DNA of 64,000 bases from Deltaproteobacteria bacterium (GTDB lineage Bacteria > Myxococcota_A > UBA796 > GCA-2862545), in the NCBI GenBank assembly GCA_006226595.1, contig SBGP01000030.1, positions 1-64,000 of the forward strand. Direction: 5' to 3'. The number at the start of each line of letters is the position of its first letter. Position 1 is the first letter of the stretch. Below are positions 1 to 7,818 of this stretch, in pieces. The notes beneath the pieces were generated by a model. It searched no databases and was not told the DNA's origin. It saw nothing but the letters and a program-made list of their open reading frames with translations. The position numbers and the translations under genes were made by a program.

Positions 1-56
1 CGCCCGCGGAGCCCCCGCCCGCTCCGCCGGCACCCGCCGAGCCCAGCGCGCCCTAG
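1..56 (+). CDS. C-terminal end of a truncated upstream protein (Pro/Ala-rich tail)
   Basis: The frame beginning at base 3 reads as a Pro/Ala/Glu-rich tail (PAEPPPAPPAPAEPSAP) and stops at TAG 54-56. Such tails are common at the C-termini of secreted and membrane-anchored proteins in this genome, for example the kinase at 11412. Only 17 residues are inside the window, so no function can be given. The open frame could also be chance in G+C-rich DNA. Confidence 0.35.
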   Translation, partial: PAEPPPAPPAPAEPSAP

Positions 57-210
57 CCAGGCCCGCGAGACCTCCCGCTCCCCACGACGCGGCGCGTGCA
101 CCTCGACCGGCGGCCTTTGTCACCGCGCTGTCCCGGCGCACCCGAGCGAATGTGATATGTGCCCGCTTCCCCTCGCCGCCGGCGCGAAGCCGGCCCAGCT
201 GGAGGTCCCC

Positions 211-2124
211 TTGAAGCTCACCGGCCGCATTCTCCACCTCGTCGATCAGCCCGACCAGCTCGCGGCGCAGCTGTCCGGCGAGAGCCCGGACCTCGCCGAC
301 TCCTACGTCTACGGCGTGAACACCGACGCGATGATCTCGGGCCAGGCGTGCACCCTCGGCTACACCCCCGAGGTCCTCGGCCCGTACTTCCTCGAGAACT
401 TCCAGGACGCGGTGAGCAAGGACGGCGTGAAGGACGGCGGCTTCCAGGTCGTCGTCGGTGGCCACGCGTACGGCTCCGGCTCTTCCCGCGAGGTCGCGGT
501 GGTCGCGCACCAGGGCGCGGGCATCGAGCTCGTCGTCGCCGACAGCTTCCAGCGCATCTTCCAGGAGAACATGGTCTACAGCGGCATGCCGTTCACCACC
601 GACCGCAGCGTCATCGGACGCCTCGAGGCCGGTGAGGACGTCGACGTGACCAAGTTCTACGCCGACCTGCCGCCCTTCTTCCGCGCGGTGGCCGAGCAGG
701 GCGGGCTGATGTCCTACGGCACCCAGCTGCTCGCCGGCGAGATCGAGCCCACCTACGCCACCGAGCGCGAGGCCCGTCCGCTGAACGTCGTCGAGAAGCT
801 CATCGCCCGCAAGGTGTGGAAGGGCGAGGACGCCGAGGACGGCATCGCCAGCGTCTCCCCCGGCGATCAGGTGCTCGCCCGCTGTGCCTTCCGCGGCATG
901 CACGAGTACACGTGCGGCATGGTCATGGACCTGTACGGCAAGGAGTGGGGCGACGCGCCCGTGTACCGCCCCGAGCAGGTCGCCGCGTTCGAGGACCACT
1001 TCGTGCTCATCTCGCACGACGCGGTGCCGGACTTCGCGAAGAAGGCCCGGCTCGGCCCGGCGATGCAGCTGACCAAGGAGATGGTCGAAGCTTGCGAGCG
1101 CTCGGGCATCCGCCTGCACGGCCCGGGGCGTCCGTTCCCCGCCGGCGTGTGCCACCGCATCGTCGTCGAGGACTACGGCCTGCCGGGCGACATCATCGTG
1201 CTCACCGACAGCCACACCCCGACCGCGGGCGTGATGAACGCCTTCGCCTTCGGCGTGGGCAGCACCGCCATGGCCTTCGCGCTGCGCACCGGGCTGATCC
1301 CGGTCACGGTGCCGAAGGTCGTGCGCGTCGAGGTCACCGGCAAGCCCAGCGGCGGGCTGACCCCGAAGGACCTCATCCTGCACCTCATCGGCGACCCCTA
1401 CTTCCGCGAGGAGCACTGGCGCGAGACCCCGACCGACACCTGTGTGGTCGAGTTCGGTGGCCCGGCGCTGGCGCACTGGAACGTGGACGAGCTGTCGGTC
1501 CTCACCAACATGACGGTCGAGGGCGGACTGATGACCGGCGTGGTCGAGCCCTGCCAGCCGATCCTCGACTTCCTGAAGGAGCGCCGCGGCGTCGACGCGA
1601 GCGACCTGCTCGTGCACGCCGACGAGGGCGCTTCCTACGCTCGCGTGATCTCCGTGAACCTCGACGAGGTTCCGCTCACGGTGGCGACCCCGGGCGACTC
1701 CCGCAACCGCGCGCCGCTCGACGCGCACACCGACGTGGCCGTGCAGAACGTGGTCATCGCGAGCTGCACCGGCGGCTCGCTCGCCGACCTGCGCGCCGCC
1801 GCCGAGGTGCTCAAGGGCCAGACCCTCGCCGAGGGCGTGCGCCTGACCGTGACCCCGAGCAGCACCGATGTGGCCAAGGCCGCCGAAGAAGAGGGCCTTC
1901 TCGAGCTGTTCCGCTCGCTCGGCGCCGTCGTGAGCCCCCCGGGCTGTGGCAGCTGCATCGGCAACGGTCCCGGCATCCCGCTTCCCGGCGAGACCACCGC
2001 GAGCACCACGAACCGGAACTTCGCGCGCCGCATGGGTGCGCCGGGCCCGGTGTACCTGGTGTCCCCCGCCGTAGCGGCCGCGAGCGCAGTGACCGGCCAC
2101 CTCGCCGATCCCCGCAAGCTCTAG
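211..2124 (+). CDS. Aconitase/isopropylmalate dehydratase-family protein, swivel domain first
   Basis: This is a 4Fe-4S hydro-lyase of the aconitase superfamily, which isomerises hydroxy-di/tricarboxylates by dehydration and rehydration. The small-subunit-like swivel domain (YGSGSSREVA near residue 87) comes before the large-subunit-like catalytic part (GVCHR, DSHTPTAG, MTVEGG). Cluster ligands are visible as C519 in ASCTGG and C579/C582 in GCGSCIG. This is the domain order of AcnB without its HEAT-like N-terminus; AcnA and archaeal fused enzymes have the reverse order. The usual SCTN(S/G)R motif is altered to SCTGGS, so the substrate is uncertain. I chose TTG 211 because GGAGGT lies at 201-206; an ATG at 157 has no Shine-Dalgarno and would add a non-conserved leader. 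The exonuclease gene follows 7 bases after the stop. Confidence 0.85.
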   Translation: MKLTGRILHLVDQPDQLAAQLSGESPDLADSYVYGVNTDAMISGQACTLGYTPEVLGPYFLENFQDAVSKDGVKDGGFQVVVGGHAYGSGSSREVAVVAHQGAGIELVVADSFQRIFQENMVYSGMPFTTDRSVIGRLEAGEDVDVTKFYADLPPFFRAVAEQGGLMSYGTQLLAGEIEPTYATEREARPLNVVEKLIARKVWKGEDAEDGIASVSPGDQVLARCAFRGMHEYTCGMVMDLYGKEWGDAPVYRPEQVAAFEDHFVLISHDAVPDFAKKARLGPAMQLTKEMVEACERSGIRLHGPGRPFPAGVCHRIVVEDYGLPGDIIVLTDSHTPTAGVMNAFAFGVGSTAMAFALRTGLIPVTVPKVVRVEVTGKPSGGLTPKDLILHLIGDPYFREEHWRETPTDTCVVEFGGPALAHWNVDELSVLTNMTVEGGLMTGVVEPCQPILDFLKERRGVDASDLLVHADEGASYARVISVNLDEVPLTVATPGDSRNRAPLDAHTDVAVQNVVIASCTGGSLADLRAAAEVLKGQTLAEGVRLTVTPSSTDVAKAAEEEGLLELFRSLGAVVSPPGCGSCIGNGPGIPLPGETTASTTNRNFARRMGAPGPVYLVSPAVAAASAVTGHLADPRKL

Positions 2125-2131
2125 GGGTCGG

Positions 2132-2929
2132 ATGCGCGTCGTCACCTGGAACGTGAACAGCCTCAAGGTGAGGCTGCCGCAGATGCTCCCGTGGCTGGAG
2201 GAAGCCGATCCCGACGTCCTCTGCCTGCAGGAGATCAAGTGCACCGAGGACAAGGTGCCCTATGCGGCCCTCGCCGAGCGCGGCTACACGCACCATGTGG
2301 TGTGGAGCGAGCGCACCTACAACGGCGTGGCCATCTTCTCGAAGCACCCGATCGAGGACCCTCGGCAGGGCTTCGCAGCCGGCCACGACCACCCGGCCTT
2401 CATGCCCAACAAGGACGGCAACCCGCAGACACGGCTGGTCTCCGGGCTGATCAAGGGTGTGCGCATCGTCGACGTGTACGTGCCGAACGGCAGTCGCGTG
2501 GGCAGCGAGAAGTTCGCGTACAAGATGGCGTGGCTCGCCTTCTTGCGCCGCGAGCTCGAGGAGTACGCCGGCGAGGAGGTACTGCTCTGCGGTGACATGA
2601 ACATCGCGCTCACCGACCGGGACGTGTGGGACCCCTTCGAGTGCGACGGCAGCCTGCTGTACCACCCGGCCGAGCGCGACGCGCTCAACCGCGTGCTCGG
2701 CTTCGGCCTGTCCGACGCGTACCGGCACGTGCACCCCGAGACGACCGACTACTCCTGGTACGACTACCGCGGCGGCGCGCTGTGGAAGAACCAGGGCTTC
2801 CGCATCGACCACGTCTTCGTCACCGAGGGCCTGCTGCCCAGGCTGACCGAGGCTCAGATGTGGAAGAGCGTGCGCAAGCTGGACAAGCCGAGCGACCACC
2901 TGCCGGTCGGCGTCGACCTCGACGTGTAG
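2132..2929 (+). CDS. xth: Exodeoxyribonuclease III (AP endonuclease)
   Basis: This is an exonuclease III/APE1-family Mg-dependent endonuclease that nicks DNA at abasic sites in base-excision repair and removes 3' blocks. At 265 residues it is normal length. The family landmarks are MRVVTWNVNSLKVRL at the N-terminus, LQEIK (metal-binding Glu), YVPNGS, CGDMNIA and the C-terminal SDHLPVGVD. It starts 7 bases after the upstream hydro-lyase stop and probably shares its transcript, although the two functions are unrelated. It is convergent with the gene ending at 2933. Confidence 0.95.
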   Translation: MRVVTWNVNSLKVRLPQMLPWLEEADPDVLCLQEIKCTEDKVPYAALAERGYTHHVVWSERTYNGVAIFSKHPIEDPRQGFAAGHDHPAFMPNKDGNPQTRLVSGLIKGVRIVDVYVPNGSRVGSEKFAYKMAWLAFLRRELEEYAGEEVLLCGDMNIALTDRDVWDPFECDGSLLYHPAERDALNRVLGFGLSDAYRHVHPETTDYSWYDYRGGALWKNQGFRIDHVFVTEGLLPRLTEAQMWKSVRKLDKPSDHLPVGVDLDV

Positions 2930-2932
2930 GTC

Positions 2933-3391
2933 TCAGGGGACGACGACCTCGAAGGTGACCGCGCCCTCGGCTCCGAGCTCATCGTCGTAGAAGCCCTCCA
3001 CCGAGGCAAGCAGCAGCACGGTTGCCGCGGATCCCGTGTCGTTGGCCAGCATCACCGTGGCCGGGACTTCGGGGCTGCACAGCAGCGAGCGACTCTCGAC
3101 GCTGACGATGTCCTGCGTGCCGCACAGATCGATGCGGACCTCACTGTCGAGCCCGCTGTCCGCGCCCCCCTCACCGCCTTCCTCGATGCGGAAGACCAGT
3201 TCGAGCGCAGCCAGCGCGTCGGGCGGCGGGCTGCGCTCCCAGGTCACCTGCAGGTCGGCCTCCCACGTGTCACCAGGCTCGAGCACCACGCGCGTGCTGC
3301 CATCCGCGAACACTTCTCCCACGCCCGGGCTGTTGCCCAGGGTCGCGACCAACGACAGGCCGAGCACGGCCCCTCCCATCCAAGCGCGCAT
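2933..3391 (-). CDS. Secreted protein of a local two-member 'ATLGNSP' family
   Basis: The protein is 152 residues with an N-terminal signal segment (MRAWMGGAVLGLSLVATLGN) and no recognised domain. It is a paralogue of the product of 32335-32796. Both carry ATLGNSP right after the hydrophobic segment, a beta-rich body and a segment D(S/T)GLD(S/T)xxR(I/V)DL. ATG 3391 was chosen because GGAG precedes it by five bases; an upstream in-frame ATG at 3424 would put residues before the signal peptide. Three cysteines in the mature part could form a disulfide. The function is unknown. The predicted location is periplasm or outside the cell. Confidence 0.7.
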   Translation of the reverse strand: MRAWMGGAVLGLSLVATLGNSPGVGEVFADGSTRVVLEPGDTWEADLQVTWERSPPPDALAALELVFRIEEGGEGGADSGLDSEVRIDLCGTQDIVSVESRSLLCSPEVPATVMLANDTGSAATVLLLASVEGFYDDELGAEGAVTFEVVVP

Positions 3392-3440
3392 CTTCACTCC
3401 GGGTGCCCACCCGGAGGCTGCCACACCGTCGCGCGACCCG

Positions 3441-4298
3441 CTATCGGCGTCGCTTCGGCAGGCTGCGGTCCACCGGGATCTGCCGGTCGACCGCCTTGAT
3501 CACGCGCCCATCCTCGAGCCACACCCTCAGCTCACCGAGCCGAGTCGAACCCTTGGTGCTGCGAACCCACACGGCACCATGGCTGGCGTCGGCCTCCCAG
3601 CGAGCCGTGTAGCCGCCCGCCTCGATGAGCACGTCGACGCCCGGGAGCGCGGCGAGGTCGTCCGTGAGATCGGCGGTGTCGTAGGCCAGCACCACGTGGA
3701 GGTCCGCCTCCGGCGCGTCAGCGAGTGCGGAGGTAAGCGCGTCGACGGGGTCTGCGGCCGAGAGCCCCGAGGGAAAGCGCTCGGTGGACTTCGCGGCGCT
3801 GACCCCGGTCACGGCGACGGTCACCCCCTCCCGCTCGACCAGGCGCCACGCGGACCAGGGACCCGTGATCGAGGCCGAGACCAGGCCATCGGGGAGAGAC
3901 GGCTTCCAGGCCTCGGCCCACGCTGCCCCGTCCAGGTAGCGACCGAGCCCGGGTGCATCGCGAAAGCCGACGTGCAGGGCGTCCCAGTCACCGACCTCGC
4001 CGATCATCGCGTCGTTGCGGTCGTCCTGCATCGGTCGTGGATCGAGAAAGCCCCCCGCGTGAAGCAGGAACACCGGGGCATCGCCGCGGGCGACCGCGGT
4101 GCGGTAGCCGCGAATTCGCTCCATGCCGCCCCGCTCCACGGCGTCGCAGCCGCAGGGTCCGAGCTCGCCTTCCTGCTCGGAGCCGTACACCAGTACGACA
4201 TCGGCATCGTCCTCCGCGAGGCGCGCCCGAAGCGAGCCCGACGGGTCGTCGGCACTCAGCATGGGGGTGGCGAACGCGGTGGTCAGCAGGAAGAGCAT
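3441..4298 (-). CDS. Exported UshA/5'-nucleotidase-like protein, probably degenerate
   Basis: The protein has 285 residues with a short signal peptide (MLFLLTTAFATPML). The block GELGPCGC, then GGMERIRGYR and LHAGGF, resembles metallophosphoesterase-like proteins of the UshA group found in delta-proteobacteria and planctomycetes, in which a CGC motif precedes a GG..R segment. I do not see the usual DxH and GNH(D/E) metal-binding motifs, so catalytic activity is doubtful. It begins with ATG 4298 behind AGCAGGA. It lies 49 bases upstream of the ATLGNSP secreted protein in the same direction, so the two may be cotranscribed. Confidence 0.55.
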   Translation of the reverse strand: MLFLLTTAFATPMLSADDPSGSLRARLAEDDADVVLVYGSEQEGELGPCGCDAVERGGMERIRGYRTAVARGDAPVFLLHAGGFLDPRPMQDDRNDAMIGEVGDWDALHVGFRDAPGLGRYLDGAAWAEAWKPSLPDGLVSASITGPWSAWRLVEREGVTVAVTGVSAAKSTERFPSGLSAADPVDALTSALADAPEADLHVVLAYDTADLTDDLAALPGVDVLIEAGGYTARWEADASHGAVWVRSTKGSTRLGELRVWLEDGRVIKAVDRQIPVDRSLPKRRR

Positions 4299-4616
4299 GG
4301 TTCCTGCTCACCCGTCCCCGGGAAGTTCGCCAGACGAGCAGGCACGAGCTTCGTCGATCTTCGTCGATCCACGCTCCCGGGGGGCTCGATGCTCACGTTC
4401 GCCGCAGGGCTCTGACACGGCATCCACAGGCGAAGGATGGGTACGACACCCGGCCCGCGCCACCGCGATTGCACCCCAGAACCTGGCGTTCTCACGCGCT
4501 CGTGGCGCGCATCTTGCACCGACGTCTCTCGGGGCCGAACCCGCACCAACGCGTTGTCCGGCCACCGCAAAGCGAGCGGGATACGCTGTGCTTCACCCCC
4601 CGCTTCTGGAGCAACC
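4299..4616. other. Divergent intergenic region with a 10-base tandem repeat
   Basis: These 318 bases separate the leftward UshA-like gene from the rightward deformylase gene, so promoters for both must lie here. The only clear structure is a direct tandem repeat of TTCGTCGATC at 4350-4359 and 4360-4369. I found no convincing -35/-10 pair and no small gene. Confidence 0.5.
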
Positions 4617-5249
4617 GTGGCCATCCTCAAGGTCGCCCGCATGGGCCACCCCGTCCTGCGCATGGTCGCCGAGCCGGTACCCCCCGAGCTCATCCCGACC
4701 GCGGAGTTTCAGCGCTTCTGCGACGACCTGCTCGACACGATGCACGAGTACGACGGCGCCGGTCTCGCCGCCCCGCAGGTCCACGAGTCGATTCGCGTGT
4801 GCGTGCTCGAGCTCTCGGCAGAACGCGGCCCCGAGTTCCTCATCAACCCGGTGATCACCGTGCTCGGCGACGAGACCCGCCGCTACTACGAGGGCTGCCT
4901 CTCGGTCACCGACCTGCGCGCCGCCGTCGACCGCCCCGCCCACATCCGGCTCGAGGCCCTCGGCCGTGACGGCGAGCCCAAGCACTACGAGCTCAAGGGC
5001 TTCGCCGCGATCGTGACCCAGCACGAGTGCGATCACCTCGACGGCGTGCTGTTCATCGACCGCTGCGACACCACCACCCTCGCGTTCCTCGACGAGTACC
5101 GTCGCTGGGGACCGCTCGACGAGCTGGTCGACGGCGACATCGAAGACGACGACGGGGACGAGGAAGACGCCGAGGCCCTGGGCTGGGACGAGCTCCCGTC
5201 GGAGTTCACCGAAGATGCCGAGCTCGAGCCGACGGAGGTCATGCAGTGA
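4617..5249 (+). CDS. def: Peptide deformylase with an acidic C-terminal tail
   Basis: It removes the N-formyl group from nascent proteins using a bound metal. The three family motifs are intact: GAGLAAPQ, EGCLS (metal-ligand Cys) and QHECDHLDG (HExxH-type, two His ligands and the catalytic Glu). GTG 4617 is preceded by TGGAG five bases upstream and gives 210 residues beginning VAILKVARMGHPVLR, as expected for the family. The last 40 or so residues form a strongly acidic extension (IEDDDGDEEDAE...), beyond the usual end of the enzyme. The stop TGA overlaps the next ATG by one base (TGATG), indicating translational coupling. Confidence 0.95.
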   Translation: MAILKVARMGHPVLRMVAEPVPPELIPTAEFQRFCDDLLDTMHEYDGAGLAAPQVHESIRVCVLELSAERGPEFLINPVITVLGDETRRYYEGCLSVTDLRAAVDRPAHIRLEALGRDGEPKHYELKGFAAIVTQHECDHLDGVLFIDRCDTTTLAFLDEYRRWGPLDELVDGDIEDDDGDEEDAEALGWDELPSEFTEDAELEPTEVMQ

Positions 5250-6556
5250 TGGGTCTTCTCTCCTGGCTGTTCCCCTCCGACGAGGACCGGGTGAAGCGCG
5301 CCCAGGCGCTGGTCGACAAGGGCCGTTTTGCCGACGCGCGCCTCGAGGTCATGGACATCGAGCTGCCCGAGGCCGTCGCCATCGTCGACGCCTGCGAGCG
5401 CGAACTCGCCGAGCTCAACCTCAAGGAGGCCATCTCCTGGGGTCAGGCCAACGACGAGCGCCGCGTCGACATGCACATGGAGCTCGCGACCAACTTCCAG
5501 AAGCCCGGCATGGAAGAGCGCTTCCGGGAGGTTCGCAGGATCCTCCGCGAGCAGCGCCAGGCCCGCCGCGAGGCTGACCGTCGCGCCCGCGAGGAGAAGG
5601 AAGCCCGCATGCTCTCCGTCGATCCGTTCGGCATGAGCGGTGGCGGCTCCCTGCTCGAGCCCGTGCCCGGCTTTGGGAACCTCGAAGAGGACGCCGAAGA
5701 GCGCGCTCAGCGCCTGGCGCTGATCATCGAGAACTACCCGGCCGAGCTCCGCAACAGCGTGGAGGGCCTCGGCAGCGAGTTCTCCCAGGCCCTGCTCGAC
5801 CTCGAGGACGGTCGCCCCGACCTTGCGCTTCCCACGCTGCTCGGCATGCCCGACGACCGCAGCCTCGTGCGTTGGGAACGGGCGCGCGCCGCGTACGCCC
5901 TCGGAGATGCGAAGGCCGCGGCCCGCGAGGTTCGCGCCTTCTCCGAGCAGGCTGGTGGCCACTTCGCGATGGGCCGCATGCACTCCGGCGTCTTCCTCGC
6001 CCAGCTCACGGCCGAAGCCGGGGATCTGCCGGCAGCGATCCGCATCCTCCGCACCCTACGCGCGCAGGATCCCAAGGTCGGCGGGGTGCTGCTCGCCCAG
6101 CTGCTCGAGGCCACGGGCGAGCTCGCCGAGGCCGACGCACTGCTTCGCGAGCAGATCAAGGCCTTCCCCAAGGCGATGCAGCTGTACCAGCTGCTCGCGC
6201 GAGTTCGCGTGCGAGGCGGTGACCGTCGCGCCGCGATCCAGGCTCTGGAAGCCTCGCAGGTGCACCAGTGCTCCAGCGGACGATGCGGCACCGTGCCCGT
6301 TCAGCCCGAGATGCTCCGCGATCTGGCCATCCTCTACTTCGAGGAGGGCATCGAGGCGCAGCGCGCGCTGCAGCTCGTCCGCGAAGCCGAGCAGATGGGT
6401 CTGCAGCCGAGCTGGGAGACGGCCTACCTCGTCGCCCTCGCCGCGAAGTCCGAGGGACATCCCCAGGCCTTCGAGCTCGCGCAGAGCCTGCGTGAGCAGA
6501 CGCCGGAAGGACCGCTCCGCGACAAGCTCGACGAGCACCTGCTCCCCGCCGCCTGA
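5249..6556 (+). CDS. TPR-like repeat protein coupled to deformylase
   Basis: The protein has 435 residues and no signal peptide. Residues 1-130 are a highly charged helical region with a probable coiled coil (REQRQARREADRRAREEKEAR). A series of TPR-like helical pairs follows, for example ALPTLLGMPDDRSLVRWERARAAYALGD and PAAIRILRTLRAQDP. A short cysteine pair (CSSGRC) interrupts the repeats. TPRs are protein-binding scaffolds; the partner is unknown. The start overlaps the def stop (TGATG), so both are made from one message. Confidence 0.75.
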   Translation: MGLLSWLFPSDEDRVKRAQALVDKGRFADARLEVMDIELPEAVAIVDACERELAELNLKEAISWGQANDERRVDMHMELATNFQKPGMEERFREVRRILREQRQARREADRRAREEKEARMLSVDPFGMSGGGSLLEPVPGFGNLEEDAEERAQRLALIIENYPAELRNSVEGLGSEFSQALLDLEDGRPDLALPTLLGMPDDRSLVRWERARAAYALGDAKAAAREVRAFSEQAGGHFAMGRMHSGVFLAQLTAEAGDLPAAIRILRTLRAQDPKVGGVLLAQLLEATGELAEADALLREQIKAFPKAMQLYQLLARVRVRGGDRRAAIQALEASQVHQCSSGRCGTVPVQPEMLRDLAILYFEEGIEAQRALQLVREAEQMGLQPSWETAYLVALAAKSEGHPQAFELAQSLREQTPEGPLRDKLDEHLLPAA

Positions 6557-6562
6557 GGCCCC

Positions 6563-7048
6563 ATGCGTACGATCCGCCCCGCGACGCCCGCCGACGCCGC
6601 GACGCTGCACCGGTTCATCGTCGAGCTCGCCGTGTATGAGAAGGAGCCCGACGCGGTCGAGGTCACCCCCGAGATCCTCGCGTCGCAGATCGCCCAGGAA
6701 CGGCCGCCGTTCGAGTGCGTTCTCGCCGAGGTCGACGGAGAGCCTGTTGGCTACGCCCTGTTCTTCCACACGTACTCGACCTGGCGCGGCGCCCCCGGTC
6801 TGTACCTCGAGGACCTGTACGTGACGCCGGAGCGCCGGGGTGCGGGCCACGGGCGCGCGCTGCTGGCGCACCTCGCCGCCATCGCCGTGGAGCGTGGATG
6901 TGCGCGCATGGAGTGGTCGGTGCTCGACTGGAACGAGCCAGCGATCGGCTTCTACAAGGCGCTCGGCGCGTTCGGCATGGATGAGTGGACCGTGCACCGC
7001 CTGACCCGCGAGCCGCTGTACGCCCTCGCCGCGAGCGCCGATCGCTAG
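6563..7048 (+). CDS. GNAT-family N-acetyltransferase (SSAT-like)
   Basis: This 161-residue protein is a complete GNAT fold. MRTIRPATPADAATLHRFI opens the fold. The acetyl-CoA loop is RRGAGHGRALL, and the C-terminal motif WNEPAIGFYKALGA is typical of the spermidine/spermine or thialysine N-acetyltransferase subgroup. It probably acetylates a small amine, but the exact substrate cannot be read from sequence. It follows the TPR gene by 6 bases. Its TAG stop (7046-7048) overlaps the stop of the convergent methyltransferase within CTAG. Confidence 0.85.
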   Translation: MRTIRPATPADAATLHRFIVELAVYEKEPDAVEVTPEILASQIAQERPPFECVLAEVDGEPVGYALFFHTYSTWRGAPGLYLEDLYVTPERRGAGHGRALLAHLAAIAVERGCARMEWSVLDWNEPAIGFYKALGAFGMDEWTVHRLTREPLYALAASADR

Positions 7049-7818
7049 TTCGACGCCGCCCAGCGCACGAGCAGGAACTTCACCCGCTGGCGGTCGCCCG
7101 CGCCCTCCCCGAACCAGGCCTCCGCATCGAGTCCTCGCGCATCCAGGGACGGCGGGACCTTGGCCCACAGCTCCCCCGTGCGCGCAGCCACGAGCTCCGG
7201 CAGCAGAGGCAGCGCGTCCAGCGTCACGCACACCTTGTCGTACTCGCCACCCCACGGTGGATCGACGAAAGCCAGGTCCTCGACGGCCACCTCACGGGCG
7301 TCCGCGTGGACGAACTCGATGCGGTCGGCCACGCCGTACACCTGGGCGTTGTGGCGCGCGAGGGCCAGCCGCTGCTCGTCTCGCTCCACCGCGCGCACGT
7401 GGCAGCCGGCGCGCGCAAAGCCAATCGCGTTGCCGCCTGCCCCACAGCCGAGGTCCGTCACGTGCCTGCCCTGTGCCCGCTCACCCAGCCGCAGCGCGAG
7501 CACCTCGGGAGTGAGCGAGAACCGCCCCTCCTCGTCGAGGCGCACGCCGGGCCGCGTGAACCCGGGGGTCGACGACCGGCGCGCGCGCGCTTCCTCGGTG
7601 CGACCCGCGCGGATCGCCGGACGCTTCAAGCTCGGGTACACCCGAACCCCGAGCGGCTGACCGAAGCCGATGCCCCGTAGCCGCGCGAGCAGGAACGCCG
7701 CCGCCTCGCGAGACAGCTCCGCGCGCCACGCGCCGTCGGCTGGAGCGAAGCCACGACCCAGCAGTCGACGGGCATCGACCCACTCCGGGATGCCCGTCAC
7801 CTCGACGCGATGCGTCAT
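7045..7818 (-). CDS. Class I SAM methyltransferase, TGS1-like (DPPWGG motif)
   Basis: The protein has 257 residues. The SAM-binding motif I is VTDLGCGAGGNAIGFA. The catalytic motif is FVDPPWGGEYD, whose PPWGG core is characteristic of the trimethylguanosine-synthase/RNA guanine-N2 methyltransferase family. An N-terminal domain of about 115 residues precedes the methyltransferase fold and may bind substrate. A target RNA is likely from family, but unproven. The start ATG overlaps the stop of the upstream gene (ATGA, 7815-7818). The stop shares CTAG with the convergent acetyltransferase. Confidence 0.75.
   Translation of the reverse strand: MTHRVEVTGIPEWVDARRLLGRGFAPADGAWRAELSREAAAFLLARLRGIGFGQPLGVRVYPSLKRPAIRAGRTEEARARRSSTPGFTRPGVRLDEEGRFSLTPEVLALRLGERAQGRHVTDLGCGAGGNAIGFARAGCHVRAVERDEQRLALARHNAQVYGVADRIEFVHADAREVAVEDLAFVDPPWGGEYDKVCVTLDALPLLPELVAARTGELWAKVPPSLDARGLDAEAWFGEGAGDRQRVKFLLVRWAASN

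Noticed and set aside
3441-4298. Calling the UshA-like protein an active 5'-nucleotidase
   Set aside because: The DxH and GNH(D/E) metal motifs are not seen, so only a distant, probably degenerate relation can be supported.
4350-4369. Tandem repeat of TTCGTCGATC suspected as CRISPR or iteron
   Set aside because: Only two adjacent copies with no spacers and no Cas or replication genes nearby.
3036-4415. A 459-codon plus-strand frame opposite the two secreted-protein genes
   Set aside because: The minus-strand genes have signal peptides and ribosome sites; the plus-strand frame has an Arg/His/Pro-rich product without any motif.
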